Below, piece after piece: positions 41,617-49,296 of a stretch of DNA of 49,296 bases. The DNA comes from Candidatus Mediterraneibacter surreyensis (GTDB lineage: Bacteria > Bacillota > Clostridia > Lachnospirales > Lachnospiraceae). Made by a program: the position numbers and the translations under genes. The stretch is taken from positions 1-49,296 of the forward strand of contig DWYB01000018.1 in NCBI GenBank assembly GCA_019118885.1, given 5' to 3'. Within the stretch, counting starts at the first letter, position 1. Each line of letters starts with the position of its first letter. The notes under the pieces are model-generated. The model did no database searches. It was not told where the DNA came from and was given only the letters and a program-made list of their open reading frames with translations.

Positions 41617-43920
41617 ATGGAAAAGAAATACAGGATACGCGGCTGCGAGCTGAATGAAAAGAATATAACGCTGCAGGAAACGATTTTCCATAATGCCAAC
41701 GGGTATATCGGAGTCCGGGGCACTCTTGAGGAAGGGTGCCCGGAGGGATTCGATACTATGCGTGGAATGTACATTAACGGATTCTATGACATGGCTCCCA
41801 TGAAGCAGGCGGAAAAGCTGTGCAATCTGGTAGAAGACAAAGAAACTATGGTAAATGTGGCGGATACACAGACGATACATGTGTCCTTTGACGGAAGAGA
41901 GTTCTCTATGTTTGACGGAACTGTCTCAGATTATGAGCGTGTTCTTGATATGGAACAGGGTGTGACAGAGCGAAACCTGACGTGGAAGACTCCGGAAGGA
42001 CGCACGGTAGAATTCTCCATCCGCAGGATGACGTCTTTTGAAAACCGGGCGCTGTTTACCATCGACTATACGTTTCGGTCCGTAGATTTTGAAGGACAGG
42101 TGGAGATTGCTTCTTTCCAGAAAGGTCTTGTAAAAAATTACTGTAATCCTGATGACCCCAGACTGGCGGATGAAAGCCCCATGCATCTGATCCCGGCAGG
42201 CGAGGTTTTGGATGAAACCAAAAGCTGTCTGGCAGCAGAAACGGTGGAAAGCAAGCTGACTGTGGTTACGGCTGTAGCTCACCAGATCTTTATAAATGGA
42301 GAAGAGTATAAAGATACAGAGAAAGTATATGCTCCTGAGGAACATCAGGTATGTGTAAGCGGCCGCTTTGAGATCCATCCGGGTGATGAAGTCAGGATTG
42401 TCAAATATACGGTGGTGTGCGACTCTGTCCGGTGTGAAAACTGCATGGAAAAAGCCGGGAAAGTGCTGGATGAAGTACTTGACCGGGGAATCGGATATTA
42501 TTATGAGAAACAGAAGGAATTTTTGACAAAATACTGGGAGAACGCGGAACTGGAGATTGATGGCGACGATGACCTGAATGCTTCGGTGAGCTTCAATATG
42601 TATCAGCTGCTTCAGTCTGCAGGGACGGATGGATACTCCAGCATTGCGGCGAAAGGGCTCAGCGGAGAAGGCTACGAAGGCCATTACTTCTGGGATACAG
42701 AGATGTATATGCTGCCTTATTTCGCTCTTACGGATCCGGAGATCGCAAAAGGGCTCCTTAATTACCGCTATACTATACTTCCGAAAGCACGAGAGAATGC
42801 GGCGCTGCTTGGACACGAAAGAGGCGCGCTTTATCCCTGGAGAACCATTACCGGGCGTGAGTGCTCCGGATACTATCCGTCAGGAACTGCCCAATATCAT
42901 ATTAACGGCGATATAGCTTATGCGGTAATCCTCTATTATCATACGACCGGTGACTGGAAGTTCATGAAAGAGCAGGGCATGGAGATGCTTCTGGAGACGG
43001 CAAGGCTCTGGCTTGATGTAGGTAATTTTTACAACGGAAAGTTCCATATCAACTGTGTGACCGGTCCGGATGAATATACCTGTGTCGTCAACAATAACTA
43101 TTATACAAATGCTTCGGCAAAGTATAATCTGGAACAATTTCTCATCCTGACGGAGCAGTTCCGTGAAGAGCTGGAAGAATGGGAGGAATTCAGAAACAGG
43201 CTGAATGTGACGGAGGAAGAGCTGGATGAAATGAGGCATGCAGCGGAAGTAATGAATCTTCCTTATGATGAAAAACTGGGGATTAATCCTCAGGACGATT
43301 CATTTCTGCAGAAACCGGTATGGGATCTTGCTCACACAGAGAAAGAAAAATTCCCGTTGCTGATGCATTATCATCCGCTTCATCTGTACAGATATCAGGT
43401 ATGTAAGCAGGCAGATACGGTGCTCTCTTATTTCCTGTTCCCGGAATATCAGAGCAAGGAAGTTATGAAAAACTCATTCCTTTATTACGAAACAATTACA
43501 ACTCATGATTCTTCCCTGTCAACTTGTGTGTTCAGTATCGAAGCTTCCAGACTGGGTATGAGCGATAAAGCCTATGCGTACTTTGGGGATTCTGCAAAAC
43601 TGGATCTGCTCAATACGCATAATAATACAAAGGATGGTATCCATGCGGCGAATATGGGCGGCTGCTATATGGCTGTCATCAATGGATTCGCAGGACTGCG
43701 GATCAGCGGGGAAGGCCTGGAGATCGCGCCGGCGCTGCCGGAACAGTGGAATGGATATCGATTCCGTTTCCGCTATCATGATTCCTCAGTGCGCGTATGT
43801 GTAGATAAAGAAAAGATAACTGTTGAACTGGTGCAAGGCGAACCTGTCAGCATGAATATATACGGCAGGAGTGTACGGCTTCTTCCGGGACAGTCCATAT
43901 CAGAAAAATTGAGAGGGTGA
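41617..43920 (+). CDS. GH65 disaccharide phosphorylase
   Basis: The 767-residue enzyme is a family 65 glycoside phosphorylase, inverting, that splits an alpha-glucose disaccharide with phosphate to beta-glucose-1-phosphate and a sugar. It has the N-terminal beta sandwich (FHNANGYIGVRGTLEEG near 25-41), the (alpha/alpha)6 barrel with GHYFWDTEMYMLPYFAL near 351-367, and the general acid Glu486 in VTGPDEYT. No signal peptide is present, so it acts in the cytoplasm on imported sugar. Kojibiose, nigerose, trehalose or maltose specificity cannot be told by eye. The following gene supplies beta-phosphoglucomutase, the expected partner. Confidence 0.94.
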   Translation: MEKKYRIRGCELNEKNITLQETIFHNANGYIGVRGTLEEGCPEGFDTMRGMYINGFYDMAPMKQAEKLCNLVEDKETMVNVADTQTIHVSFDGREFSMFDGTVSDYERVLDMEQGVTERNLTWKTPEGRTVEFSIRRMTSFENRALFTIDYTFRSVDFEGQVEIASFQKGLVKNYCNPDDPRLADESPMHLIPAGEVLDETKSCLAAETVESKLTVVTAVAHQIFINGEEYKDTEKVYAPEEHQVCVSGRFEIHPGDEVRIVKYTVVCDSVRCENCMEKAGKVLDEVLDRGIGYYYEKQKEFLTKYWENAELEIDGDDDLNASVSFNMYQLLQSAGTDGYSSIAAKGLSGEGYEGHYFWDTEMYMLPYFALTDPEIAKGLLNYRYTILPKARENAALLGHERGALYPWRTITGRECSGYYPSGTAQYHINGDIAYAVILYYHTTGDWKFMKEQGMEMLLETARLWLDVGNFYNGKFHINCVTGPDEYTCVVNNNYYTNASAKYNLEQFLILTEQFREELEEWEEFRNRLNVTEEELDEMRHAAEVMNLPYDEKLGINPQDDSFLQKPVWDLAHTEKEKFPLLMHYHPLHLYRYQVCKQADTVLSYFLFPEYQSKEVMKNSFLYYETITTHDSSLSTCVFSIEASRLGMSDKAYAYFGDSAKLDLLNTHNNTKDGIHAANMGGCYMAVINGFAGLRISGEGLEIAPALPEQWNGYRFRFRYHDSSVRVCVDKEKITVELVQGEPVSMNIYGRSVRLLPGQSISEKLRG

Positions 43921-43926
43921 CCGATT

Positions 43927-45396
43927 ATGAAATGCGAGAGAATTTTAGTGGAATACGGTGCTCAGCCGTATGCCGGACTTGATACATATTTTCTGGATAA
44001 TTATGAAGAGATTGATGCGGACCGGAAGAGACCTGTGATTCTGATCTGTCCGGGAGGCGGGTACAGGATGACTTCAGACCGGGAAGCGGAGGCTGTAGCT
44101 GTAAAGTATGTCTCCATGGGATATCATGCCTGTGTACTTCGATACAGCGTTAAGCCTGAGATATTTCCTCGGGCGCTGTGTGAGGTGGCATGGTGTGTAA
44201 ATTATCTGCGAAGTCATGCAGACGAGTATGCCATTGACAGGAACAGGATTTTTGTCCTGGGATTTTCTGCCGGAGGTCATCTGGCAGCCAGTCTGGGAGC
44301 TTTCTGGCAGGAAAAATGGCTGGGAGAACTGCTTGGGGTCAACAAGGAGGAGATACGGCCTGACGGCATGATCCTCTGCTATCCGGTGATCAGTTCCAAA
44401 CAGTACGGTCATATAGAAAGTTTCGAAAATCTGCTCGGGAAAAACGATACAGAAGAAATGCGGGCTTATTTAAGCCTGGAAGACCATGTGACAGAAGATT
44501 TCCCGCCTACATTTATATGGCATACATATGAAGACGACGCTGTTCCTGTGGAAAATTCGCTTCTTATGGCCGGCGCTCTTAGAAAAGCGGGCGTATCACT
44601 TGAACTTCACATATTCCCCCATGGACCCCATGGCCTGTCTCTGGCGAAGGAGGAGACAAGGTGTGCGGCTACTGGGGGCGGGATTCAGAAACACTGCCAG
44701 AGCTGGCCGGATCTGACTGACGGATGGATCCGTGAGATGAAAGAAAACGACTGCAAAGAAGAGAAAAAGGGTATCATCTTCGATCTGGACGGCGTGATCG
44801 TCTCCACAGATAAGTTCCATTATCAGGCGTGGAAAAAGATTGCGGATAAAATGGGAATTGAGTTTAATGAGAAGATCAATGAACGTCTGCGCGGTGTGAG
44901 CCGCATGGAGAGCCTGGAGATCATACTGGAAAAGTATGAGGGCGCGCCGCTGTCAGCGGAGCAGAAACAGGCGCTGGCGGAGGAAAAGAACGGGTACTAT
45001 GTGGAACTTCTAAAGACAATGGATCGGTGCGATGTATCGGAAGAAGTAGTCAATACTCTGAAAAGTCTGAGAAGAAAAGGCTACTTCCTTGCAGTCGGAT
45101 CATCCAGCAAAAACGCGAAGATCATCCTGCGGCAGACAAGGATTGAAGATTTATTTGATGCTGTGTCCGACGGTAATAATATTACCAGATCCAAGCCGGA
45201 CCCGGAAGTGTTCCTGAAAGCGGCGGAGTATATCGAACTCCTGCCCAAACAGTGTGCCGTGGTCGAGGACGCACGGGCAGGAATTGATGCTGCAAAGGCT
45301 GCCGGGATGATGGCAGTAGGAATAGGAACTGCAACAGAGTATGATAAATGCGATCGGAAGATAAAGTCATTTGGTGAGTTAGACCAAATATTTTAA
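43927..45396 (+). CDS. Esterase fused to beta-phosphoglucomutase
   Basis: The 489-residue protein joins two enzymes. Residues 1 to about 265 are an alpha/beta hydrolase of the BD-FAE/acetyl-esterase kind, with oxyanion motif CPGGGY, nucleophile Ser114 in GFSAGGH, an Asp in HTYEDDAVP and a His in GPHGLSLA. Residues 282-489 are a beta-phosphoglucomutase of the HAD superfamily, with catalytic Asp286 and Asp288 in FDLDGV, the cap motif RLRGVSR, SSSKNAK, and VEDARAGIDAAKAAGM. The frame is unbroken; the only nearby Met (MKENDCKEEKK) has no good ribosome site. The mutase would turn beta-glucose-1-phosphate into glucose-6-phosphate. The esterase may deacylate an imported sugar. A terminator follows. 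Confidence 0.92.
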   Translation: MKCERILVEYGAQPYAGLDTYFLDNYEEIDADRKRPVILICPGGGYRMTSDREAEAVAVKYVSMGYHACVLRYSVKPEIFPRALCEVAWCVNYLRSHADEYAIDRNRIFVLGFSAGGHLAASLGAFWQEKWLGELLGVNKEEIRPDGMILCYPVISSKQYGHIESFENLLGKNDTEEMRAYLSLEDHVTEDFPPTFIWHTYEDDAVPVENSLLMAGALRKAGVSLELHIFPHGPHGLSLAKEETRCAATGGGIQKHCQSWPDLTDGWIREMKENDCKEEKKGIIFDLDGVIVSTDKFHYQAWKKIADKMGIEFNEKINERLRGVSRMESLEIILEKYEGAPLSAEQKQALAEEKNGYYVELLKTMDRCDVSEEVVNTLKSLRRKGYFLAVGSSSKNAKIILRQTRIEDLFDAVSDGNNITRSKPDPEVFLKAAEYIELLPKQCAVVEDARAGIDAAKAAGMMAVGIGTATEYDKCDRKIKSFGELDQIF

Positions 45397-45418
45397 AATC
45401 TGTTTAGTGCATTTTAAG

Positions 45419-45448
45419 AAAGGGAGCTGAGTTTTCAGTTCCCTTTTT
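45419..45448 (+). terminator. Terminator of the disaccharide operon
   Basis: AAAGGGAGCTGA pairs with TCAGTTCCCTTT around a 4-nt loop, followed by a T-run. Confidence 0.85.
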
Positions 45449-45520
45449 GTTTGTGCTGTGGTAAACTTTATTGGACATAATAAGTGATAATAGATGTCGA
45501 GCCCGAAGGAGGAATGAACG

Positions 45521-46066
45521 ATGGGATATTTTTATTTTGCCCGGCACGGGCAGACGGTGTGGAATGTAGAAAACAAGATCTGCGGCGCTACGGATATTGC
45601 TCTGACAGAAAAGGGGCATCTGCAGGCGGAAGAACTGGCTCGTGCGATTACGGCCGAAGACATTCATATCGATGAAATCATCTGTTCCCCGCTAATGCGT
45701 GCGGCAGATACGGCTGGACACATATCAGATATTACAGGCGTGCCTGTGCGGGTGGAGATGCGGCTAAAAGAGCAGAATTTCGGGAAATATGAAGGCACAC
45801 CGCGCAATGGCGAAGAATTCCAGCATGCTAAGACCTGCTTCGCTGACAGTTATGAGGGCGGAGAATCCATGATCCGGTTTTGCCAGAGAATTTATAACCT
45901 TCTGGATGATATTAAAAAAGAAGCAAAAGATGGAAAAGTATATCTTCTGGTGGCGCATAATGGTGTGGCAAGAGCAGTCCAGTCCTATTTTACCGATATG
46001 ACGAATGAGGAATTCGCGAAATTCGGAATTAAAAATTGTGAATTGAGAAAATATGAATTTCAATAA
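45521..46066 (+). CDS. Histidine phosphatase family protein
   Basis: The 181-residue protein is a phosphoglycerate-mutase-like phosphatase with the phosphohistidine motif ARHGQTVWN (His9), the second Arg region SPLMRAADTAG, the acid Glu in LKEQNFGKYEG and the second His in VAHNGVARA. It has no signal peptide and probably acts on a small phosphorylated metabolite. GGAGGAATG precedes the start. The VanZ-like gene overlaps its end by 14 bp. Confidence 0.92.
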   Translation: MGYFYFARHGQTVWNVENKICGATDIALTEKGHLQAEELARAITAEDIHIDEIICSPLMRAADTAGHISDITGVPVRVEMRLKEQNFGKYEGTPRNGEEFQHAKTCFADSYEGGESMIRFCQRIYNLLDDIKKEAKDGKVYLLVAHNGVARAVQSYFTDMTNEEFAKFGIKNCELRKYEFQ

Positions 46067-46634
46067 TTTTAACGACATGATTCAAAGTCTGATGACGAAA
46101 GCGGCCTGGTTTCTGAGACTATATATCATACAGTATAAATATCTCCTGATATTTATAGCAGCATTTGTACTGCTGTACATTTTTTTCATGCACTGGCTGA
46201 ATGTGAAATTTCTTAACAAACTCCGGCAGCCTGCGGCGCTGATCAGTCTGGCTGTGGAGCTTGTGGCCATTGCATCGTTTACGCTTTTGTTCCGCGAGGC
46301 GGGTTCTTACCATACTTATGAGCTGGAACTGTTCTGGTCATACAGATTGTGGATTTTCGGGAAAAATATCGCGTTGGGGATGGAAATCCTCAATAATATA
46401 CTACTCTTTTTCCCGTTGGGATTTGTCCTGACTGATGCACTGAAAAAATGCCCGTTCTGGGCAGTGCTTCTCATTTCGGGCGCTATAAGCTGCACGATAG
46501 AATTCAGTCAGTTCTATTTTAAGATCGGATTGTTTGAGTTCGACGATATTTTTAATAATGTGCTCGGAGCGCTTATAGGATGGTGTGTCTTTCATATCCT
46601 GCGAAGTTTGCGGAGAAAAAGGAGAAAAAATTAA
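46053..46634 (+). CDS. VanZ family membrane protein
   Basis: The 193-residue protein has about five hydrophobic spans and the VanZ pattern NILLFFPLGFVLTDALKK near 115-132 and SCTIEFSQFYFKIGLFEFDDIFNNVLGALIGW near 150-181. VanZ proteins raise teicoplanin resistance in some bacteria, but most chromosomal relatives have no known function. It overlaps the phosphatase gene by 14 bp, so the two are cotranscribed. Confidence 0.9.
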   Translation: MNFNNFNDMIQSLMTKAAWFLRLYIIQYKYLLIFIAAFVLLYIFFMHWLNVKFLNKLRQPAALISLAVELVAIASFTLLFREAGSYHTYELELFWSYRLWIFGKNIALGMEILNNILLFFPLGFVLTDALKKCPFWAVLLISGAISCTIEFSQFYFKIGLFEFDDIFNNVLGALIGWCVFHILRSLRRKRRKN

Positions 46635-46650
46635 GTTATCGGAAAAGGAA

Positions 46651-46682
46651 AAAATCGCCGGCCATTGCGGTCGGCGATTTTT
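46651..46682. terminator. Bidirectional terminator
   Basis: AAAATCGCCGGCC pairs with GGTCGGCGATTTT around a short loop; A-runs and T-runs lie on both sides. It lies between convergent genes. Confidence 0.85.
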
Positions 46683-46712
46683 GATATGTTGCATATATAC
46701 TTATTGAATTAA

Positions 46713-46991
46713 TTATTTCAATAAATTCGAATATTCCGGATGTTTTTCAAACCATCCCGCTGCGTAAGAGCAACTGGGAACTGCCTTCAGATTTCGACCT
46801 TGCAGGTCTTTTATCAGTTCTTTCATAAGTTTCCCTGCGATACCCTGTCCTCTGAGAGAAGTATCGACAAAAGTGTGGTTGATGTCTACCGTAGTTTTCT
46901 CGCTGTCTGCATAGGGAAATGTAATCTGCGCGAGCAGATTTCCGTTTTCATTGAGGAGTACAATTTCATTTTCTTTGTGTGTGAATTCCAT
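46713..46991 (-). CDS. GNAT family N-acetyltransferase (small, YjdJ-like)
   Basis: The 92-residue protein is a minimal GNAT acetyltransferase of the group with motif VDTSLRGQGIAGKLMKELIKDL (acetyl-CoA loop RGQGIA) and SYAAGWFEKHPEY at the end. I start at 46991 (MEFTHKENE), with AAAGGATAA upstream; the in-frame ATG at 47030 would add 13 residues not typical of the family. Substrate unknown. It is transcribed leftward, convergent with the VanZ gene. Confidence 0.88.
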   Translation of the reverse strand: MEFTHKENEIVLLNENGNLLAQITFPYADSEKTTVDINHTFVDTSLRGQGIAGKLMKELIKDLQGRNLKAVPSCSYAAGWFEKHPEYSNLLK

Positions 46992-47047
46992 TTTCTTTAT
47001 CCTTTCTTTAATTATAAATAGTATTTGCAAAAATTAGGATCCTATCG

Positions 47048-47689
47048 TTAACTGCGCTTTACTGGGAGCCGGATCACGGTGCGCAGCTTCTCTGGCGCAG
47101 TGCGTCTTGGATCACTCAGATATATTTCATGATGCAGGCGCTTCCTGGAAAAATCTGTTTCCAATCCTTCCTGTTTAAGATAATGTTCCATTTTTCTTAT
47201 CGTTTCCGGTTCGTCATCATAACTTCCTATGTGCATGCACTGCACACAGAGACCTTCACAAAAAGAGTAGAACTCTGCTCTGGAAAAATCACTCTTCTTT
47301 TTCTCTGAAGCCTCCCGGACTGCCCAGTCGAATTCTTTTCTGGTGACAAATTCCGGCAGACGTATCATGGAAATCCACTGGAGATCATCTTTTCGCGAAT
47401 AGTCGAAAACGGCATCAGCAGTGGCGCAGTCCTGATACCATAGCCCTTCCAGAGGTGGTACCACATATGGGAAATATCCTTTGATCTTGTGCTTACCTTT
47501 GTAACTCATCTTTATTGTAAATGCGATCCCGTAAAGCAGGTTCATTGCTGCTTTGTATTCTCCATCCGGTTCATTCGGATTCCCTTTGCCCCTTACAGCA
47601 ACATAATTCATTATCGGTATGTCTATAATACCGGGTTTTTTTGGCGGCAGATAAAATTCTTTATATTCCTTTTTGTAGTCGAATGCCAT
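47048..47689 (-). CDS. GyrI-like small-molecule-binding protein
   Basis: The 213-residue protein has the GyrI-like (SOUL/AraC-effector-related) fold, starting DYKKEYKEFYLPPKKPGIIDIPIMNYVAVRG, followed by KGYFPYVVPPLEGLWY and the C-terminal RLHHEIYLSDPRRTAPEKLRTVIRLPV, typical of stand-alone members. It probably binds or hydrolyses a small organic compound. AAAGGAGAAC precedes the start at 47689. It lies downstream of the WYL regulator and overlaps its 3' end by 29 bp, so the regulator and binding protein form a unit. Confidence 0.88.
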   Translation of the reverse strand: MAFDYKKEYKEFYLPPKKPGIIDIPIMNYVAVRGKGNPNEPDGEYKAAMNLLYGIAFTIKMSYKGKHKIKGYFPYVVPPLEGLWYQDCATADAVFDYSRKDDLQWISMIRLPEFVTRKEFDWAVREASEKKKSDFSRAEFYSFCEGLCVQCMHIGSYDDEPETIRKMEHYLKQEGLETDFSRKRLHHEIYLSDPRRTAPEKLRTVIRLPVKRS

Positions 47690-48668
47690 AATGTTCTCCT
47701 TTCCTATATGATAAATACTTTTTTGTTTCAGCGGTTTCGTCGTGTCCGTGTTTGCTGTCGATAGTGTAAAGATCAGACATTTTGCGGATCGTTTCTCCGA
47801 GTTCTTCTCTTAGAAATTCCGGCTCAAGCAGTTCGGCTTTTTCTCCGAATGTCAGGAGCCATGAAATCAGATTCTCCTTGTTTGTATAATCGGCGTGAAA
47901 GAGCAGTTGTCCATTCTGTAATTCTTCAAAACATCCACTGCCGAATTCTTCAATCAGGCGCCATTTACATTCTTTATCAAAGAGCGCTTTGACGCGGATG
48001 CCACCCGGAAAGATCCGTTCGTTGCTCAGATCGGGATATGGAGCAGGCCGTTTCTCGAATGTGTTTGCTTCATCTAATATAAGAGCATCCATACGGTTTA
48101 GCTTGAAAAGGCGGTAATTTTCTTTCTGAGTGCACCATCCCCATATATACCAGCTAGACCAACAGAAGATCAGATAATAAGGTTCGATTCTTCGGTGTCC
48201 TTCGCCTCCGGGAGCATAATACTGAAATTCGAGAAACAAACATTTATCAATAGCCTTTCGGATCAACTCGATCTTTGGAGCCAGCGTATCCTTGTACCAG
48301 GAAGAAAGATTGATCAGGACCGACTGATCCCCTGTCATAAAATCGGAAGAACCTGCGGAAAGCTTTTCCATCAATTGACCATAACGATTTGTACCGTTGA
48401 CGCTATCTAAACTTCTCAGACCTGCCAGGATATCTTTCATTTCTGATTTCGTCAGTAGTGTGCGGTCAATTCGGAAGTTTTTCATAATAGAAATACCGCC
48501 GTTTGTTCCTTGTCTTGTTATGATCGGAATTCCTGCCTGACATAACGCGTCAATATCTCTGCTTATCGTTCTGCGAGATACTTCGAACTGTTCGGCAAGA
48601 GCCGGAGCAGTTACAGTTTCTTTTTGCAGCAGGATAGATAATATTCCGATAAGACGATCGATCTTCAT
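47661..48668 (-). CDS. WYL-domain transcriptional regulator (YafY type)
   Basis: The 335-residue protein has an N-terminal DeoR-like helix-turn-helix (VTAPALAEQFEVSRRTISRDI, about 19-39) and a WYL ligand-sensing domain (EPYYLIFCWSSWYIWGWCTQKENYRLFKLNRM, about 160-192) followed by the WCX extension. Such regulators sense nucleotides or small ligands. AAGGAGCTGAATATGAAGATCG precedes residue 2 onward, fixing the start at 48668. It would control itself and the overlapping GyrI-like gene. Confidence 0.9.
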   Translation of the reverse strand: MKIDRLIGILSILLQKETVTAPALAEQFEVSRRTISRDIDALCQAGIPIITRQGTNGGISIMKNFRIDRTLLTKSEMKDILAGLRSLDSVNGTNRYGQLMEKLSAGSSDFMTGDQSVLINLSSWYKDTLAPKIELIRKAIDKCLFLEFQYYAPGGEGHRRIEPYYLIFCWSSWYIWGWCTQKENYRLFKLNRMDALILDEANTFEKRPAPYPDLSNERIFPGGIRVKALFDKECKWRLIEEFGSGCFEELQNGQLLFHADYTNKENLISWLLTFGEKAELLEPEFLREELGETIRKMSDLYTIDSKHGHDETAETKKYLSYRKGEHYGIRLQKGI

Positions 48669-48857
48669 ATTCAGCTCCTTTGTAAGGTGTTTTATTTACA
48701 TTATATCATGCCAAATACGACATCTGTATGTCCTGTTTATTGTTAACGGAGAGAAAAACGTACAATTATAATATAGAAGAAAAGAATATTGGAGAAAATG
48801 GTATAAAACGGCAAAATTGTGTGAATTGTCTGAAATAAATAAAAAACAAGAAAAACA
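48669..48857. other. Intergenic region before the rRNA promoters
   Basis: An AT-rich stretch between the WYL gene and the first rRNA promoter. It should contain the leftward promoter of the WYL gene; on the minus strand TATAAT lies near 48703-48708. No gene or RNA is recognised. Confidence 0.5.
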
Positions 48858-48899
48858 TTGACAATTGATTTGGACAGTGATATTATAACACCTGTCGCT
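48858..48899 (+). promoter_or_regulatory. rRNA operon promoter P1
   Basis: TTGACA (48858-48863), 17 bp and TATTAT (48881-48886), followed after 5 bp by CTGTCGCT (48892-48899). The first of three tandem promoters with the same plan. Confidence 0.85.
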
Positions 48900-49013
48900 G
48901 ATGACGGAAACTTAAAACCACATTAATTCAGCTTAGCCGGAGACGCGGAGGCGGAACGACCGGGGAGATGAAAGTGGATGAAGTTTCAAAGGCAAAACAA
49001 ATGAAAAAAGTTG

Positions 49014-49057
49014 TTGACAATGCTGGTCAGATGTGATATCCTATATAAGCTGTCGCT
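49014..49057 (+). promoter_or_regulatory. rRNA operon promoter P2
   Basis: TTGACA (49014-49019), 17 bp and TATCCT (49037-49042), followed after 7 bp by CTGTCGCT (49050-49057). Confidence 0.85.
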
Positions 49058-49110
49058 TGAAACGGACCGAAAGGGAAGCGGATGAGCGAAACAGAAAAAT
49101 AAAAAAGTTC

Positions 49111-49154
49111 TTGACAAAGCAAAACGGATTTGATAAAATATCAAAGCTGTCGCT
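49111..49154 (+). promoter_or_regulatory. rRNA operon promoter P3
   Basis: TTGACA (49111-49116), 17 bp and TAAAAT (49134-49139), followed after 7 bp by CTGTCGCT (49147-49154). Confidence 0.85.
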
Positions 49155-49296
49155 TGAGAGAGAACGACAGGAACCTTGATAACTGAACAATAGACAACAA
49201 CCCTTGAAAATTTCTTTGAAGAGATTTTTATGAACGGTTCATACGAACCAAACACAGTAAAAAAGGGAAGAATTAGCTAGTAGTTAGTTCTGAACT
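49155..49296 (+). ncRNA. rRNA operon leader (5' end of precursor, 16S beyond window)
   Basis: The leader contains CCTTGATAACTGAACAATAG, a sequence type common ahead of clostridial rRNA genes, and ends with AGTTAGTTCTGAACT. The 16S rRNA start motif (AGAGTTTGATC) is not reached, so the gene itself lies just past the right edge. Confidence 0.7.

Noticed and set aside
49155-49296. 16S rRNA gene at the right edge
   Set aside because: The window ends within the leader; no 16S start motif is reached.

Overview
The window looks like chromosome of a spore-forming, Gram-positive gut Clostridium of the family Lachnospiraceae. The reasons are spoVA genes, moderate GC, strong AGGAGG-type ribosome binding sites, lipoprotein and sortase anchors instead of outer-membrane signals, and an rRNA leader at the right edge. 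I cannot name the species from sequence alone. Nearly all genes point right; the exceptions are the GH31 gene and spoVAC at the left and the acetyltransferase, GyrI-like and WYL genes at the right.

Left to right: (1) a GH31 alpha-glucosidase running off the left edge, with a 163-bp structured repeat in its leader and a TGACG repeat array upstream; (2) sporulation genes spoVAC (divergent) and spoVAD-spoVAE; (3) glmS; (4) an RpiR-type regulator and a complete 2-aminoethylphosphonate (AEP) uptake and degradation operon (ATPase, fused permease, binding lipoprotein, phnW, phnX); (5) a phosphate-starvation block pstS-pstC-pstA-pstB-phoU-phoP-phoR behind a clear Pho box, in which the PstS protein appears to be circularly permuted; (6) a probable cell-envelope stress regulon: an OmpA-domain lipoprotein, a membrane-tethered ECF sigma factor, and a sortase-anchored coiled-coil/CAP protein, all three preceded by the same promoter motif at identical spacing; (7) a GntR regulator with clpC, an unknown conserved gene, radA and two hotdog thioesterases; (8) a GntR (YtrA-type) regulator with an ABC exporter and two small genes; (9) a short apparent HsdS remnant and an Rpn/PD-(D/E)XK nuclease; (10) a LacI regulator and a disaccharide operon (binding protein, two permeases, GH65 phosphorylase, and an esterase fused to beta-phosphoglucomutase); (11) a histidine phosphatase, a VanZ-like protein, a GNAT acetyltransferase, a GyrI-like protein and a WYL regulator; (12) three tandem rRNA promoters and leader, ending just before where 16S rRNA should start.

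How they work together: the phosphonate and pst-pho blocks are both phosphorus acquisition, and a degenerate Pho-box series also lies upstream of the phosphonate operon, so PhoP/PhoR may control both while the RpiR protein adds a second layer through a shared GTAGAT/ATCTAC palindrome. The GH65-beta-PGM operon would import an alpha-linked disaccharide, phosphorolyse it to beta-glucose-1-phosphate and glucose, and convert the former to glucose-6-phosphate. The sigma-factor block is the best candidate for an under-described system: one polypeptide carries the sigma domains, a membrane span and an extracellular sensor-like region, and its predicted promoter precedes its own gene and two large surface proteins.
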